From Tetragenococcus koreensis (lineage in GTDB: Bacteria > Bacillota > Bacilli > Lactobacillales > Enterococcaceae): DNA of 64,000 nt. Shown one piece after another: positions 37,262 to 45,109 of this stretch. Below the pieces are notes generated by a model. The model was not told where the DNA came from. It ran no database searches and saw nothing but the letters and a program-made list of their open reading frames with translations. Each line of letters opens with the position of its first letter. Positions within the stretch are counted from its first letter, which is position 1. The translations under genes were made by a program, and so were the position numbers. The stretch is taken from NCBI RefSeq assembly GCF_003795145.1, contig NZ_CP027786.1, positions 2,046,001 to 2,110,000 on the forward strand, in the 5' to 3' direction.

Positions 37262-37300
37262 TATTCATCCTATCCTAACTATGTACAATTTCTATTCGTT

Positions 37301-37328
37301 AAAAAACTGCGGACAGCTTTGTCCACAG
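37301..37328 (-). terminator. Terminator after metQ
   Basis: Stem CTGTGGAC / GTCCGCAG (8 bp, one G-U) with six-base loop followed by six T on the minus strand. Confidence 0.75.
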
Positions 37329-37387
37329 CTTTACCATAAAATTATTTAACTTGAAAAGTTTATCACGCTTAAAGTAATATGTCCAGT

Positions 37388-38251
37388 TTAGTCGTTCCAA
37401 ACGTTACTTATAGGTAAATCTACTTCAACTTTTGTGCCATCGAATTCCTCTTCAATGTATTCTTGAACTTCAGGGTCATGATATAATTCCCCTAATTGTT
37501 GTAGCTCCTCTTCATCTTGCCGATCTTCTCTTACAGCAATGATATTTAAATTGGTTCGATTTGACTCATCAGCTTCTTCTCGATAAATGGCGTCATTTAA
37601 AACATTCAAGCCACCTTCAAGAGCAATCGTATTACTGATTAAAGCCATATCTACGTCTTGCAGTACACGCGGTCCAGTTAAATCATCAATTAAATTAAAT
37701 TCTAAATTTTTAGGGTTTTTACTGATATCTTCTGGGGTACCCACGCCATCATCAAAGTCATCATTTAATTCAATTAGTCCCGCTGATTCTAATACGCGCA
37801 GCCCTCTTGCGGTATTGGCCGGGTTATCGGCTAAAGCTACTACAGCATTATCTTCTACCTCGTCGATATCTTCGTATTTATCTGAATAAACGCCCATTGG
37901 TTCCACGTATGTTGTAGCAATAGGTATTAATTTTTCAATACTATCTTCGTTATAACTTTCTAAGTATCCAATTGATTGAAACGCGTTAGCGTCAATGTCA
38001 CCATCTGCGGTAGCGTTATTTTTCATTGCGCCCCCATCAATATCTTCGACTTCAATTTCGAGTCCGGCTTTCTCAGCCGCATCTGAATTAGCAACAAAAC
38101 GCCAAATATCTGCATCGGCACTTTCTGATCCGACTCGGATTACTTGGTCATCTGTAGTTTCTTCAGCGGCTTCTTGTTCTTCTCCATTACTGCAGGCACC
38201 AAGTGTCAATAGCGTTACTATAGATATAATCCCAACCCACTTTTTCTTCAT
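37388..38251 (-). CDS. metQ: MetQ/NlpA-family lipoprotein (methionine-type substrate-binding protein)
   Basis: A 287-residue lipoprotein: signal peptide with lipobox LGAC, then the NlpA fold (QVIRVGSESADADIWRF, DGDIDANAFQSIGYLES, DNPANTARGLRVLESAGLI). It delivers methionine or a relative to an ABC importer. The ATG at 38251 follows AAGGAGGG; an upstream in-frame start lacks an RBS. The mature protein is very acidic. No MetN ATPase or MetI permease gene is adjacent, so the importer partners must be elsewhere. It sits after the luxS-SDR-metE operon. Confidence 0.9.
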   Translation of the reverse strand: MKKKWVGIISIVTLLTLGACSNGEEQEAAEETTDDQVIRVGSESADADIWRFVANSDAAEKAGLEIEVEDIDGGAMKNNATADGDIDANAFQSIGYLESYNEDSIEKLIPIATTYVEPMGVYSDKYEDIDEVEDNAVVALADNPANTARGLRVLESAGLIELNDDFDDGVGTPEDISKNPKNLEFNLIDDLTGPRVLQDVDMALISNTIALEGGLNVLNDAIYREEADESNRTNLNIIAVREDRQDEEELQQLGELYHDPEVQEYIEEEFDGTKVEVDLPISNVWND

Positions 38252-38363
38252 TGAAACCCTCCTTAAAAGTAAACAAACACTGCGCAAATTTTCTATCCAA
38301 AGCCGTTATTTTTTATGTTCATTCATTTTATCTGCAAAGCTATTCAGAAAATTCCGTTAATTT

Positions 38364-38443
38364 AAAAACTAGCAGTAGAAGCAAACGTTAAGCAACTTGG
38401 TTCGTTTTTGTTACAACTTTATGTAAAACGTTTTGCTTCTACT
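38364..38443 (-). terminator. Long-loop terminator after the methyltransferase operon
   Basis: Arms AGTAGAAGCAAACGTT (38374-38389) and AACGTTTTGCTTCTACT (38427-38443) pair with one bulge, loop about 37 bases. A five-T run follows on the minus strand. It separates the luxS operon from metQ. Confidence 0.7.
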
Positions 38444-38466
38444 ACTTTTTAAACAAAATAAACAGC

Positions 38467-39579
38467 TTATTTATCGCCCCAAACCTCTTTAGCTGTTTCG
38501 ACAAGTAGTGCTAATTTATTCCATTGTTCTTCTTCTGTAAGATCATTACCTTCTTGTGTGGAAGAAAAACCACATTGTGTGCCCAAACATAATTGATCAA
38601 GCGATACATATTGGCTAGCTTCTTTAATTCGTTCTTTTAAGACTGCTTTATCTTCCAATTCTGATGATTTCGTGGTAACTAAACCTAAAACAATTCGTTG
38701 ATCCTTGATATTTTGCAATGGCGCAAAACTACCAGAGCGTTCGTCATCAAATTCTAAAAAGAAACCATTAAAACCAGTAATTGCTAATAAGCGTTCAGCG
38801 ATTTTATCATAAGAACCGTTGTACAACCAACGCGACTGGAAATTACCTTTGCAAAAATGGAAAGTCACAGCTAAATCAGCTGGTTTAGTTGCTAAAACAG
38901 CTTCGGTAATATCACCAAACTCTTGAATTAATTCATCTGGATCATAACCATTTTCTTTAATCAGATCGCGAAAATGATCATCAAACAAAGCACCCCAGCT
39001 GGTATCATCTAATTGTAGATAACGACAACCTGCATTATAAAAAGCTTGAATCGTTTCCCGATAGGCTGTAATTAAGTCTTGAATAAAATCAGCTTTTGAC
39101 GCGTATACCGGATTTTCATTATATCTTTTTGATAAAATAAAAGAATCAAGAAAAATCATATTAGGGCCTGGGATAGTTTGCTTTGCTATAACGCCTTCTG
39201 CTTTTGCGTGCTCGTTAGTAAAACGAAAATGATCTAAAAATGGATGCGACGGATTAAAAGCAAGTTTCCCACTAACAAATGTCCCTTGAGCTTCTGAAGT
39301 AACACCAAAAGCGGTGGTTTCAAAATCAAAGACAGTAATCCCGTCTAAGCCAGCAATAAAATCTAGGTGCCACCAACGTCGACGAAACTCACCATCAGTC
39401 ACAGCGTTTAACCCGATCTCTTTTTCTTTTTTTATTAAATCGCTAATCGCTTCATCTTCCACTTCAGTTAGAGCATCTTGCGTAATATTCCCTTGTTTAA
39501 ACTGTTCTCTTGCTTCTTTTAACTTTTGTGGTCGTAAAAAACTTCCTACAATATCCCAGCGAAATGGTATTTTTGTCAT
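38467..39579 (-). CDS. MetE C-terminal-domain-like methyltransferase (YxjG/YxjH type)
   Basis: A 370-residue cobalamin-independent methionine synthase-like protein, matching only the catalytic half of MetE (full MetE is about 750). Family features are RWDIVGSFLRP at the start, TDGEFRRRWWHLDF, QLDDTSWG, a zinc-site His and Cys in VTFHFCKGN, and a Cys near the end in CLGTQCGFSS. It probably makes methionine from homocysteine; the methyl donor used by this short form is uncertain. ATG at 39579 behind ACGAGGG. It is the third gene of the luxS operon. Confidence 0.88.
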   Translation of the reverse strand: MTKIPFRWDIVGSFLRPQKLKEAREQFKQGNITQDALTEVEDEAISDLIKKEKEIGLNAVTDGEFRRRWWHLDFIAGLDGITVFDFETTAFGVTSEAQGTFVSGKLAFNPSHPFLDHFRFTNEHAKAEGVIAKQTIPGPNMIFLDSFILSKRYNENPVYASKADFIQDLITAYRETIQAFYNAGCRYLQLDDTSWGALFDDHFRDLIKENGYDPDELIQEFGDITEAVLATKPADLAVTFHFCKGNFQSRWLYNGSYDKIAERLLAITGFNGFFLEFDDERSGSFAPLQNIKDQRIVLGLVTTKSSELEDKAVLKERIKEASQYVSLDQLCLGTQCGFSSTQEGNDLTEEEQWNKLALLVETAKEVWGDK

Positions 39580-39655
39580 GTTTTTCCCTCGTTTCCCTAT
39601 AAAAACAAAGCGAAAATAATAGAACATTTCTTTATTTCCGCTTGTTTTTTAGTAT

Positions 39656-40429
39656 TTAATGCATGGTCATGCCACCGGTCACGTTAATTGCCTGTCCGGT
39701 CATATAACTAGACAGCGGGCTTGCCAAAAACAAAATAACATTGGCTACATCTTGTGTGGAACCAGTACGTCCCAAAGGTACTTGGCTTTGGTCTTCTTCT
39801 AGCACCTCTTGAGCAGTCATACCACGAATCGCTCCACCTTCTTCACGCTCACGATGTTTCATGGGCGTTTCAATAATTCCAGGGCACACAGCATTTACTA
39901 AGATGTTGTCTTGAGCAGCTTCCAGCGCTAAGGTTTTACATAACCCTAAGACTGCATGTTTAGATGCAACATAACCAGACATTCCTTTGTAACCATTTTT
40001 ACCTGCTTGCGAGGCAACAAAGATTACCCGGCCAGTTCTTTGATGGCGTTGCATCAAAGCAGTGACATACTTACTACTTAGATATGCACCACGGGTATTT
40101 ACCGCAAGTACTTTATCAAAATCTTTAGTGTTGCTTTCTGTTAGGAAATCTACTGTAGAAATCCCGGCAACATTAACAAGAATATCAGGTATTAAGTGCT
40201 TTTCTTCTAATTGCTGGGTTAAATTAACGATTTCTTCTTCTTCAGCAATGTCTAAGTGTATTTTGTAAAAACCCGCAGAAAGCTTGGTCAATTTTGTTTC
40301 TGTAAAAGCAATATCACAAGCAATTACAGTAGCATCTTCTTTTTGAAAGGTCTCTACCACACTTTGGCCAATTCCTTGGAAAGCTCCGATAACTAAAACA
40401 ATTTTACCTTCTAGCTCAGGAAAGTACAT
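39656..40429 (-). CDS. Short-chain dehydrogenase/reductase (SDR)
   Basis: A 257-residue classical SDR: cofactor loop GAFQGIGQ, with Ala where Thr is usual, NVAG near residue 87, catalytic Ser in VASQAG and YVASK 13 residues later. The Asp after the second strand (ACDIAF) favours NAD over NADP. It resembles DhbA/EntA-like dehydrogenases by general pattern, without siderophore genes around. It lies between luxS and the MetE-like gene with tight spacing, so it is in the Met T-box operon; its substrate is unknown. Confidence 0.85.
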   Translation of the reverse strand: MYFPELEGKIVLVIGAFQGIGQSVVETFQKEDATVIACDIAFTETKLTKLSAGFYKIHLDIAEEEEIVNLTQQLEEKHLIPDILVNVAGISTVDFLTESNTKDFDKVLAVNTRGAYLSSKYVTALMQRHQRTGRVIFVASQAGKNGYKGMSGYVASKHAVLGLCKTLALEAAQDNILVNAVCPGIIETPMKHREREEGGAIRGMTAQEVLEEDQSQVPLGRTGSTQDVANVILFLASPLSSYMTGQAINVTGGMTMH

Positions 40430-40441
40430 TAACTGCGCCTC

Positions 40442-40915
40442 CTAAACAACATGGCGTTCAAAAGGATCATCACTGATGCCATCTTCTAAAACAAGCTTAG
40501 CATACTCTTTAGCAGAAAATAGCGAATGGTCACGATAGTTACCACAGCTGGTAATGTCAACGCCTTGTACATCTTCCCATTTTGTTTCATAAGCAATTGT
40601 TTGAAGCGATTCCTTCAGAGCTTGCGCAACTTCTGTTGTGCTAAATTCTCCCCAAGTAATTAAATGGAAACCTGTCCGGCAACCAAACGGTGAACAATCA
40701 ATGATCCCATCTAACCGATCACGTAATAAATCTGCTAATAAATGTTCAATTGTGTGTAATCCTGCAGTTGGAACTTCTTTTTCATTTGGTTGTAAGAAAC
40801 GTAAGTCATAATTTGCAATGACGTCACCTTTTTTGCCAGTTTCTTCGCCAATCAAACGTACATAAGGTGCTTTCACCTTTGTATGATCTAATGTAAAACT
40901 TTCTACTTCCGCCAT
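40442..40915 (-). CDS. luxS: S-ribosylhomocysteine lyase LuxS
   Basis: A 157-residue LuxS with the zinc motif HTIEH (about residues 54-58), the catalytic Cys in [11 protein letters not shown] and a third ligand Cys in [12 protein letters not shown]. It cleaves S-ribosylhomocysteine to homocysteine and the AI-2 precursor DPD. The ATG at 40915 follows TAGGAGGAAGAG; longer in-frame extensions run into the T-box terminator. It leads an operon with an SDR and a homocysteine methyltransferase, so released homocysteine can be remethylated directly. Confidence 0.96.
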   Translation of the reverse strand: MAEVESFTLDHTKVKAPYVRLIGEETGKKGDVIANYDLRFLQPNEKEVPTAGLHTIEHLLADLLRDRLDGIIDCSPFGCRTGFHLITWGEFSTTEVAQALKESLQTIAYETKWEDVQGVDITSCGNYRDHSLFSAKEYAKLVLEDGISDDPFERHVV

Positions 40916-40949
40916 TTCTCTTCCTCCTAAAAACTTTTTTAGAGATAAT

Positions 40950-41215
40950 AAAAAATCTCCATCCCTTTGCTTACCATCTATGATAAACAAAGGGACGAAG
41001 ACTTTCGCGTTACCACCCTTATTTGCATAAACTTCACAGCCAATGCCTCAACGGTACCCTGAGATACCCGGCAGTATATCGGCTGCTTTTCCGTCTACCC
41101 AGCGTCAACTGGATAAAAAGCTCAGAGCTCATCTTCACTGACTTTTATTTGTACCCTTTTCCACCATCCGGGTTCTCTTTAACAAATGCACCAGCTACTC
41201 TTCTCTGTCATTGCT
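40950..41215 (-). promoter_or_regulatory. Methionine T-box riboswitch upstream of luxS
   Basis: The minus strand contains the T-box AGGGTGGTAACGCG (41006-41019), the terminator hairpin (40961-40995, CCCTTTG arms) with six T, and stem I with AGAGAAGAGTAGCTGG. The likely specifier is ATG at 41130-41132 within GTGAAGATGAGC, pairing with the tRNA-Met anticodon. Uncharged tRNA-Met would favour read-through into luxS-SDR-metE. It fills most of a 500-base gap between luxS and the EIIC gene. Confidence 0.92.
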
Positions 41216-41234
41216 TTACATATGATTTGTGAAC

Positions 41235-41263
41235 AGTATAGACAAGAATAGAGGAATTGTCAA
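41235..41263 (-). promoter_or_regulatory. Near-consensus promoter of the luxS operon
   Basis: TTGACA, 17-base spacer, TATACT on the minus strand, placed just upstream of the Met T-box. Confidence 0.88.
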
Positions 41264-41352
41264 GCTGATAAATCCTACTTTGGGTTCTGTAACAAGAGAT
41301 AGATTAACAAATTTAAAAACCATACGAGCAAACTAATTTAAAATAAAACCGC

Positions 41353-41380
41353 TTGCAATAAAAAAATTTTATGTTACTAT
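41353..41380 (+). promoter_or_regulatory. Promoter of the EIIC/fucosidase locus
   Basis: TTGCAA, 16-base spacer, TACTAT, ending immediately before the 20-bp palindromic operator. Confidence 0.65.
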
Positions 41381-41381
41381 A

Positions 41382-41401
41382 TTTTTGAATCGATTCAAAA
41401 A
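41382..41401 (+). promoter_or_regulatory. LacI-type operator (20-bp perfect palindrome)
   Basis: A perfect inverted repeat centred on TGAATCGATTCA, directly after the -10 box and 14 bases before the EIIC start. The central CG and the TGAA half-sites are typical of LacI-family sites. The regulator encoded two genes downstream is the obvious candidate to bind it. Confidence 0.8.
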
Positions 41402-41415
41402 TAAAAAATGAAAGC

Positions 41416-42750
41416 GTGAAAAAGTTGTCTATTACCGAAAAAATTTCAAAATGGTTAATGCCGTTTGCTTCAAAGATGGCTAATCAACGGCATCTAGTCG
41501 CAATTCGTGACAGTTTTGTCGATATCAGTCCTATTATTATCGCCAATTCTTTATTTATTTTGTTGAACGCGCTTGTTTTTTCTAATGAAACAGTCAATGA
41601 ATTCATAGACTTGTCTTCTTTATCCGATTTAGCATTAATGGTCAATAATGGTACTTTAGGTATTATGACAATATTTGTCACGTTCTTAATTGGTTATCGT
41701 TTAGCAAGTCATTACATTTCAAATGGGAAAATTGAACGAAAAAATCTAAGTGAGCTGCACGCAGGTATCTTAAGTTTAGCGTTAGCTATGGTTATGTTCC
41801 CTTTATTTAACGAGGTTACTCCAGTAGATTCACCAGAACCAATCGAAGTTACAGGCGTTTATTTGCAATCACTCACTTCATCTGGTGGCCTATTTGTGGG
41901 CATTATTGCAGCTTTACTAGGTACAGAATTATTAGTGAAACTATCAAATAAAGATAAATTACACATCAAAATGCCTGAGGGTGTACCTCCAGCTGTTGCA
42001 GGTTCGTTTAATGCGTTGATTCCCGAATGTTTGACTATTGCTATCTTTGCCATTGTAACTTTTGCGGTTGTCAAAGGAACAGGACAATCAATTCCAGATA
42101 TCATACAGTTAATTATTTCTGCCCCGTTGCAAACCGCAATGGAAAGCCCATTCGGTTTATTTGTAGTCCAATCATTTACACAAATTTTATGGTTTTTTGG
42201 TTTACACGGACAAAATATCGTCTCATCGGTTACGTCTCCACCAATGTTGACAGCTATACAACAAAATGTAGATGCTTTTAACGCAGGCGAAGCAATTCCC
42301 AATATTGTAACAAACCCTTGGATTGGTATGTATACTCTATTTGGTGGAACAGGCGCAATTTTGCCCTTACTAATTGCGATCATATGGGTGTCAAAACGGA
42401 AAGATTATAAAAACATTGCTAAAATTGGCTTATTGCCAAGTTTATTTAACGTATCTGAGCCTATTATGTTCGGTCTTCCCGTTGTAATGAATCCTTATTT
42501 AGCAATCCCTTTTATTGGTGTGTCGCTAGTTAATTTAACTATCGCCTACCCTTTAACTGTTTTAGGTCTTGTAGGAAGAAGCGTGGTTATCCCACCTTGG
42601 GTTTTACCCCCTATCATTACAACTTGGGTAACTACAGCAGGAGATATACCAGCCACCATACTTTCTATTCTTTTATTTATTCTTGATATATTTCTTTATA
42701 TGCCCTTTGTACTTGCAGCCAATCGTGGAATGAGCGAAAATATAGAGTAA
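41416..42750 (+). CDS. PTS EIIC, lactose/cellobiose type
   Basis: A 444-residue polytopic permease of the cellobiose/diacetylchitobiose/lactose EIIC family, recognisable by NQRHLVAIRDSFVDISP near the start and FNVSEPIMFGLPVVMNP near residue 345. The start is a GTG with a poor RBS; a preceding ATG reads only ATGAAAGCGTGA, so the GTG overlaps a three-codon frame. No EIIA or EIIB gene is in the locus; these must come from elsewhere. First gene of the LacI-controlled group. Confidence 0.9.
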   Translation: MKKLSITEKISKWLMPFASKMANQRHLVAIRDSFVDISPIIIANSLFILLNALVFSNETVNEFIDLSSLSDLALMVNNGTLGIMTIFVTFLIGYRLASHYISNGKIERKNLSELHAGILSLALAMVMFPLFNEVTPVDSPEPIEVTGVYLQSLTSSGGLFVGIIAALLGTELLVKLSNKDKLHIKMPEGVPPAVAGSFNALIPECLTIAIFAIVTFAVVKGTGQSIPDIIQLIISAPLQTAMESPFGLFVVQSFTQILWFFGLHGQNIVSSVTSPPMLTAIQQNVDAFNAGEAIPNIVTNPWIGMYTLFGGTGAILPLLIAIIWVSKRKDYKNIAKIGLLPSLFNVSEPIMFGLPVVMNPYLAIPFIGVSLVNLTIAYPLTVLGLVGRSVVIPPWVLPPIITTWVTTAGDIPATILSILLFILDIFLYMPFVLAANRGMSENIE

Positions 42751-42777
42751 CAAAATTTCATAGAAAAGAGGAACCTA

Positions 42778-43776
42778 ATGGCTACTATTCAAGAAGTCGC
42801 AAAACTAGCTGGGGTTTCAGTTGGTAGTATTTCTCGATATTTAAATGGACATACTCTAAAAAAAGAAAATATGCAACGTATTGAAGCCGCCATCACAAAA
42901 CTAGATTATAAACAAAATTACTCTGCCAAAGGCCTAAAAAGCAATCGTACGATGTCAATTGGCTTATTGATGAATAATGCTCAAAGCATGTTTTCAGCTT
43001 CTATGATTGCAACTTTAGCGGATGAACTAGAAAAACTTGGTTACAGTATGTTATTTAGCGGGTTTCAAAAAAATAAAAGTCAATTAGGTAATAAATTGGA
43101 TTTTTTACTTTCTCGTAAGGTAGATGGGTTAATTGTTTTTGAAGCCGAGCAAGAATGGCAGGAAGTGCAGCGTCTTAAAAACTTAGAGATTCCTGTAATT
43201 TCAATCAATACTCCTTTGGATTTTCCTAAAATTGATTCCATTCTCATGGATAATCGTCAAAGTACTAAGAAGGTACTCAAAAAAATGATAGCTTACGGTC
43301 ATAGAGAAATTGGAATTATTGCTGGGCTACAAAAAGACTATATCGCTAGAGAACGCTTAGAGGGCGTTTTGGAAGCATTTGACGAAATGAATCTTCCAGT
43401 TGCAAACCATGCAAAAATATATTACGGGGATTATTCGAAAACCAGCGGATATGCTGGATTAAAAAACCTACTTGCTCACAAGGTCAGTGCGGTCTTTGTT
43501 TGCAATTACAATATGTCTCTTGGCTCTTTACAGGCAATTTACGAAAAAGATATTCAATTAGGAAAAGACCTTTCTTTTGCTAGCTTTGATTATTTTGATT
43601 CAAGCGATATTTTTAACCCAAAATTAACTGTAATTCGACAGCCAGTTACTGACATGAGCTTGCTGGCTGCTGATCGAATAGTTAAGAAAATTCAACAAAC
43701 GAATTCCTTGGAAGGAAAAAAATTTATTATGCCAAATAATATTTTATGGCGCGATTCAGTAAGGAGAATGAATTAG
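42778..43776 (+). CDS. LacI-family transcription regulator
   Basis: A 332-residue repressor: N-terminal HTH (TIQEVAKLAGVSVGSISRYLNG) with hinge helix region up to about residue 60, then a periplasmic-binding-like effector domain (SIGLLMNNAQSMFSASMI onwards). RBS GAGGAACC precedes the ATG. Its gene is between the EIIC and fucosidase genes, and a perfect palindromic operator overlaps the promoter of the locus, so autoregulation and local control are likely. Confidence 0.92.
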   Translation: MATIQEVAKLAGVSVGSISRYLNGHTLKKENMQRIEAAITKLDYKQNYSAKGLKSNRTMSIGLLMNNAQSMFSASMIATLADELEKLGYSMLFSGFQKNKSQLGNKLDFLLSRKVDGLIVFEAEQEWQEVQRLKNLEIPVISINTPLDFPKIDSILMDNRQSTKKVLKKMIAYGHREIGIIAGLQKDYIARERLEGVLEAFDEMNLPVANHAKIYYGDYSKTSGYAGLKNLLAHKVSAVFVCNYNMSLGSLQAIYEKDIQLGKDLSFASFDYFDSSDIFNPKLTVIRQPVTDMSLLAADRIVKKIQQTNSLEGKKFIMPNNILWRDSVRRMN

Positions 43777-43778
43777 AC

Positions 43779-45104
43779 ATGGCTAAAATTCGTGAAGATA
43801 TCGAAGAAAATACAGCGTCTTTACAAGAAGAATATGACGAGTTACCTTATCAAATTAAAAATAAGTTAGAATGGTTTTCCGATCAAAAAATTGGGATCAT
43901 TTTCCATTGGGGACTGTATTCGCAAGCTGGTATTGTTGAATCTTGGCAATTATCTAAAGAAGATGATTGGGCAAGAAAAAAGGGAAGTTGGCGTGAAGAT
44001 ATCCAGACCTTGCGCAAAGATTACTGGGAATTAAATCAAATATTCAATCCTGAAAATTTCGATCCCCAAGACTGGGCTAAAAAAGCCAAAAAAGCTGGTT
44101 TTCGCTACATGATCTTTACTACCAAACATCATGATGGTTTTAATATGTATGATACACAATACAGCGACTATAAAATTACGGCCGCTGAAAGTATCTTTCA
44201 TAAAAATAAGCAGGCAGATATTTTAAAATCTGTCATTGAAGCTTTCCATAAAGTAGACATTGCAACTGGCTTATATTACTCTAAAGCTGACTGGCATTCT
44301 CCCAATTATTGGAAACCTAATCAAACGCCTTACGGACGGTATGCTAGTTATGATCCATACAAAGACCCAGAAACATGGAAAAAGTTTAGCCAATACGTAG
44401 AAAATCAGTTGATAGAGCTCATTAAAAACTATGGACCAACAGATATTTTATGGCTTGATGGCGGTTGGGTTAATACTACACACAACGAATATTTACCAAT
44501 GAAAGATATTGTTGCCAAATTAAGAAAAATCCAACCTGATTTATTAGTCGTAGATCGCGCAGTAGGTGGCAAATATGAAAATTATATTACACCTGAACGA
44601 AAGGTCCCTGAAGTTCCGCCCAAAAAAGCTTGGGAAAGTAATATCCCGTTGGCTAAAAATTGGGGGTACGTTCCACATGATGAATACAAATCCTTTGAAG
44701 AAATCTTAAACTCTGTCATTCAAGTCGTTTCTTTAGGTGGTAACATTATTTTGGGCGTTGGCCCTAAGCCAGATGGTACTTTACCTAAAGAAGCCCAAAC
44801 AATCATGCAAAAATTAGGTAATTGGCTACAAATTTATGGTGAAGGAATTTACGAAACCCGTCCTTACCAAGAACTTACAAAAAAAGGGTGGTTTTTTACG
44901 CGAAAGAAAAACACCGTATACGCTTTTCATAAAAATGAAGGAACAAAAATCTCGTTAGATCTAACTGATTTTCCTACAAAAATAAAAAAAGCAGTTGATA
45001 TGGAAACAAAAGAAGAGCTTTTAGTTGAGCAACAAAGAGTGTATGTTGATCAACAGTCAGAATTTGTTGGAATACAGTTACAGGTAACTCAAAATAATCT
45101 ATGA
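43779..45104 (+). CDS. Alpha-L-fucosidase, GH29
   Basis: A 441-residue cytoplasmic GH29 enzyme without signal peptide. Family features are KIGIIFHWGLYS, the paired His in TTKHHDGFNMYD (about residues 117-118) and the nucleophile Asp in DILWLDGGW (about 227). It removes alpha-fucose or a similar sugar from an imported glycoside. The ATG at 43779 follows the LacI stop by two bases; AAGGAG lies 12 bases upstream inside lacI. An upstream ATG inside lacI is less likely. The IS begins shortly after its stop. Confidence 0.9.
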   Translation: MAKIREDIEENTASLQEEYDELPYQIKNKLEWFSDQKIGIIFHWGLYSQAGIVESWQLSKEDDWARKKGSWREDIQTLRKDYWELNQIFNPENFDPQDWAKKAKKAGFRYMIFTTKHHDGFNMYDTQYSDYKITAAESIFHKNKQADILKSVIEAFHKVDIATGLYYSKADWHSPNYWKPNQTPYGRYASYDPYKDPETWKKFSQYVENQLIELIKNYGPTDILWLDGGWVNTTHNEYLPMKDIVAKLRKIQPDLLVVDRAVGGKYENYITPERKVPEVPPKKAWESNIPLAKNWGYVPHDEYKSFEEILNSVIQVVSLGGNIILGVGPKPDGTLPKEAQTIMQKLGNWLQIYGEGIYETRPYQELTKKGWFFTRKKNTVYAFHKNEGTKISLDLTDFPTKIKKAVDMETKEELLVEQQRVYVDQQSEFVGIQLQVTQNNL

Positions 45105-45109
45105 AAAAA

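Noticed and set aside
41408-41419. Three-codon leader peptide before the EIIC GTG
   Set aside because: It is only ATGAAAGCGTGA with no RBS and is too short to support regulation by itself.
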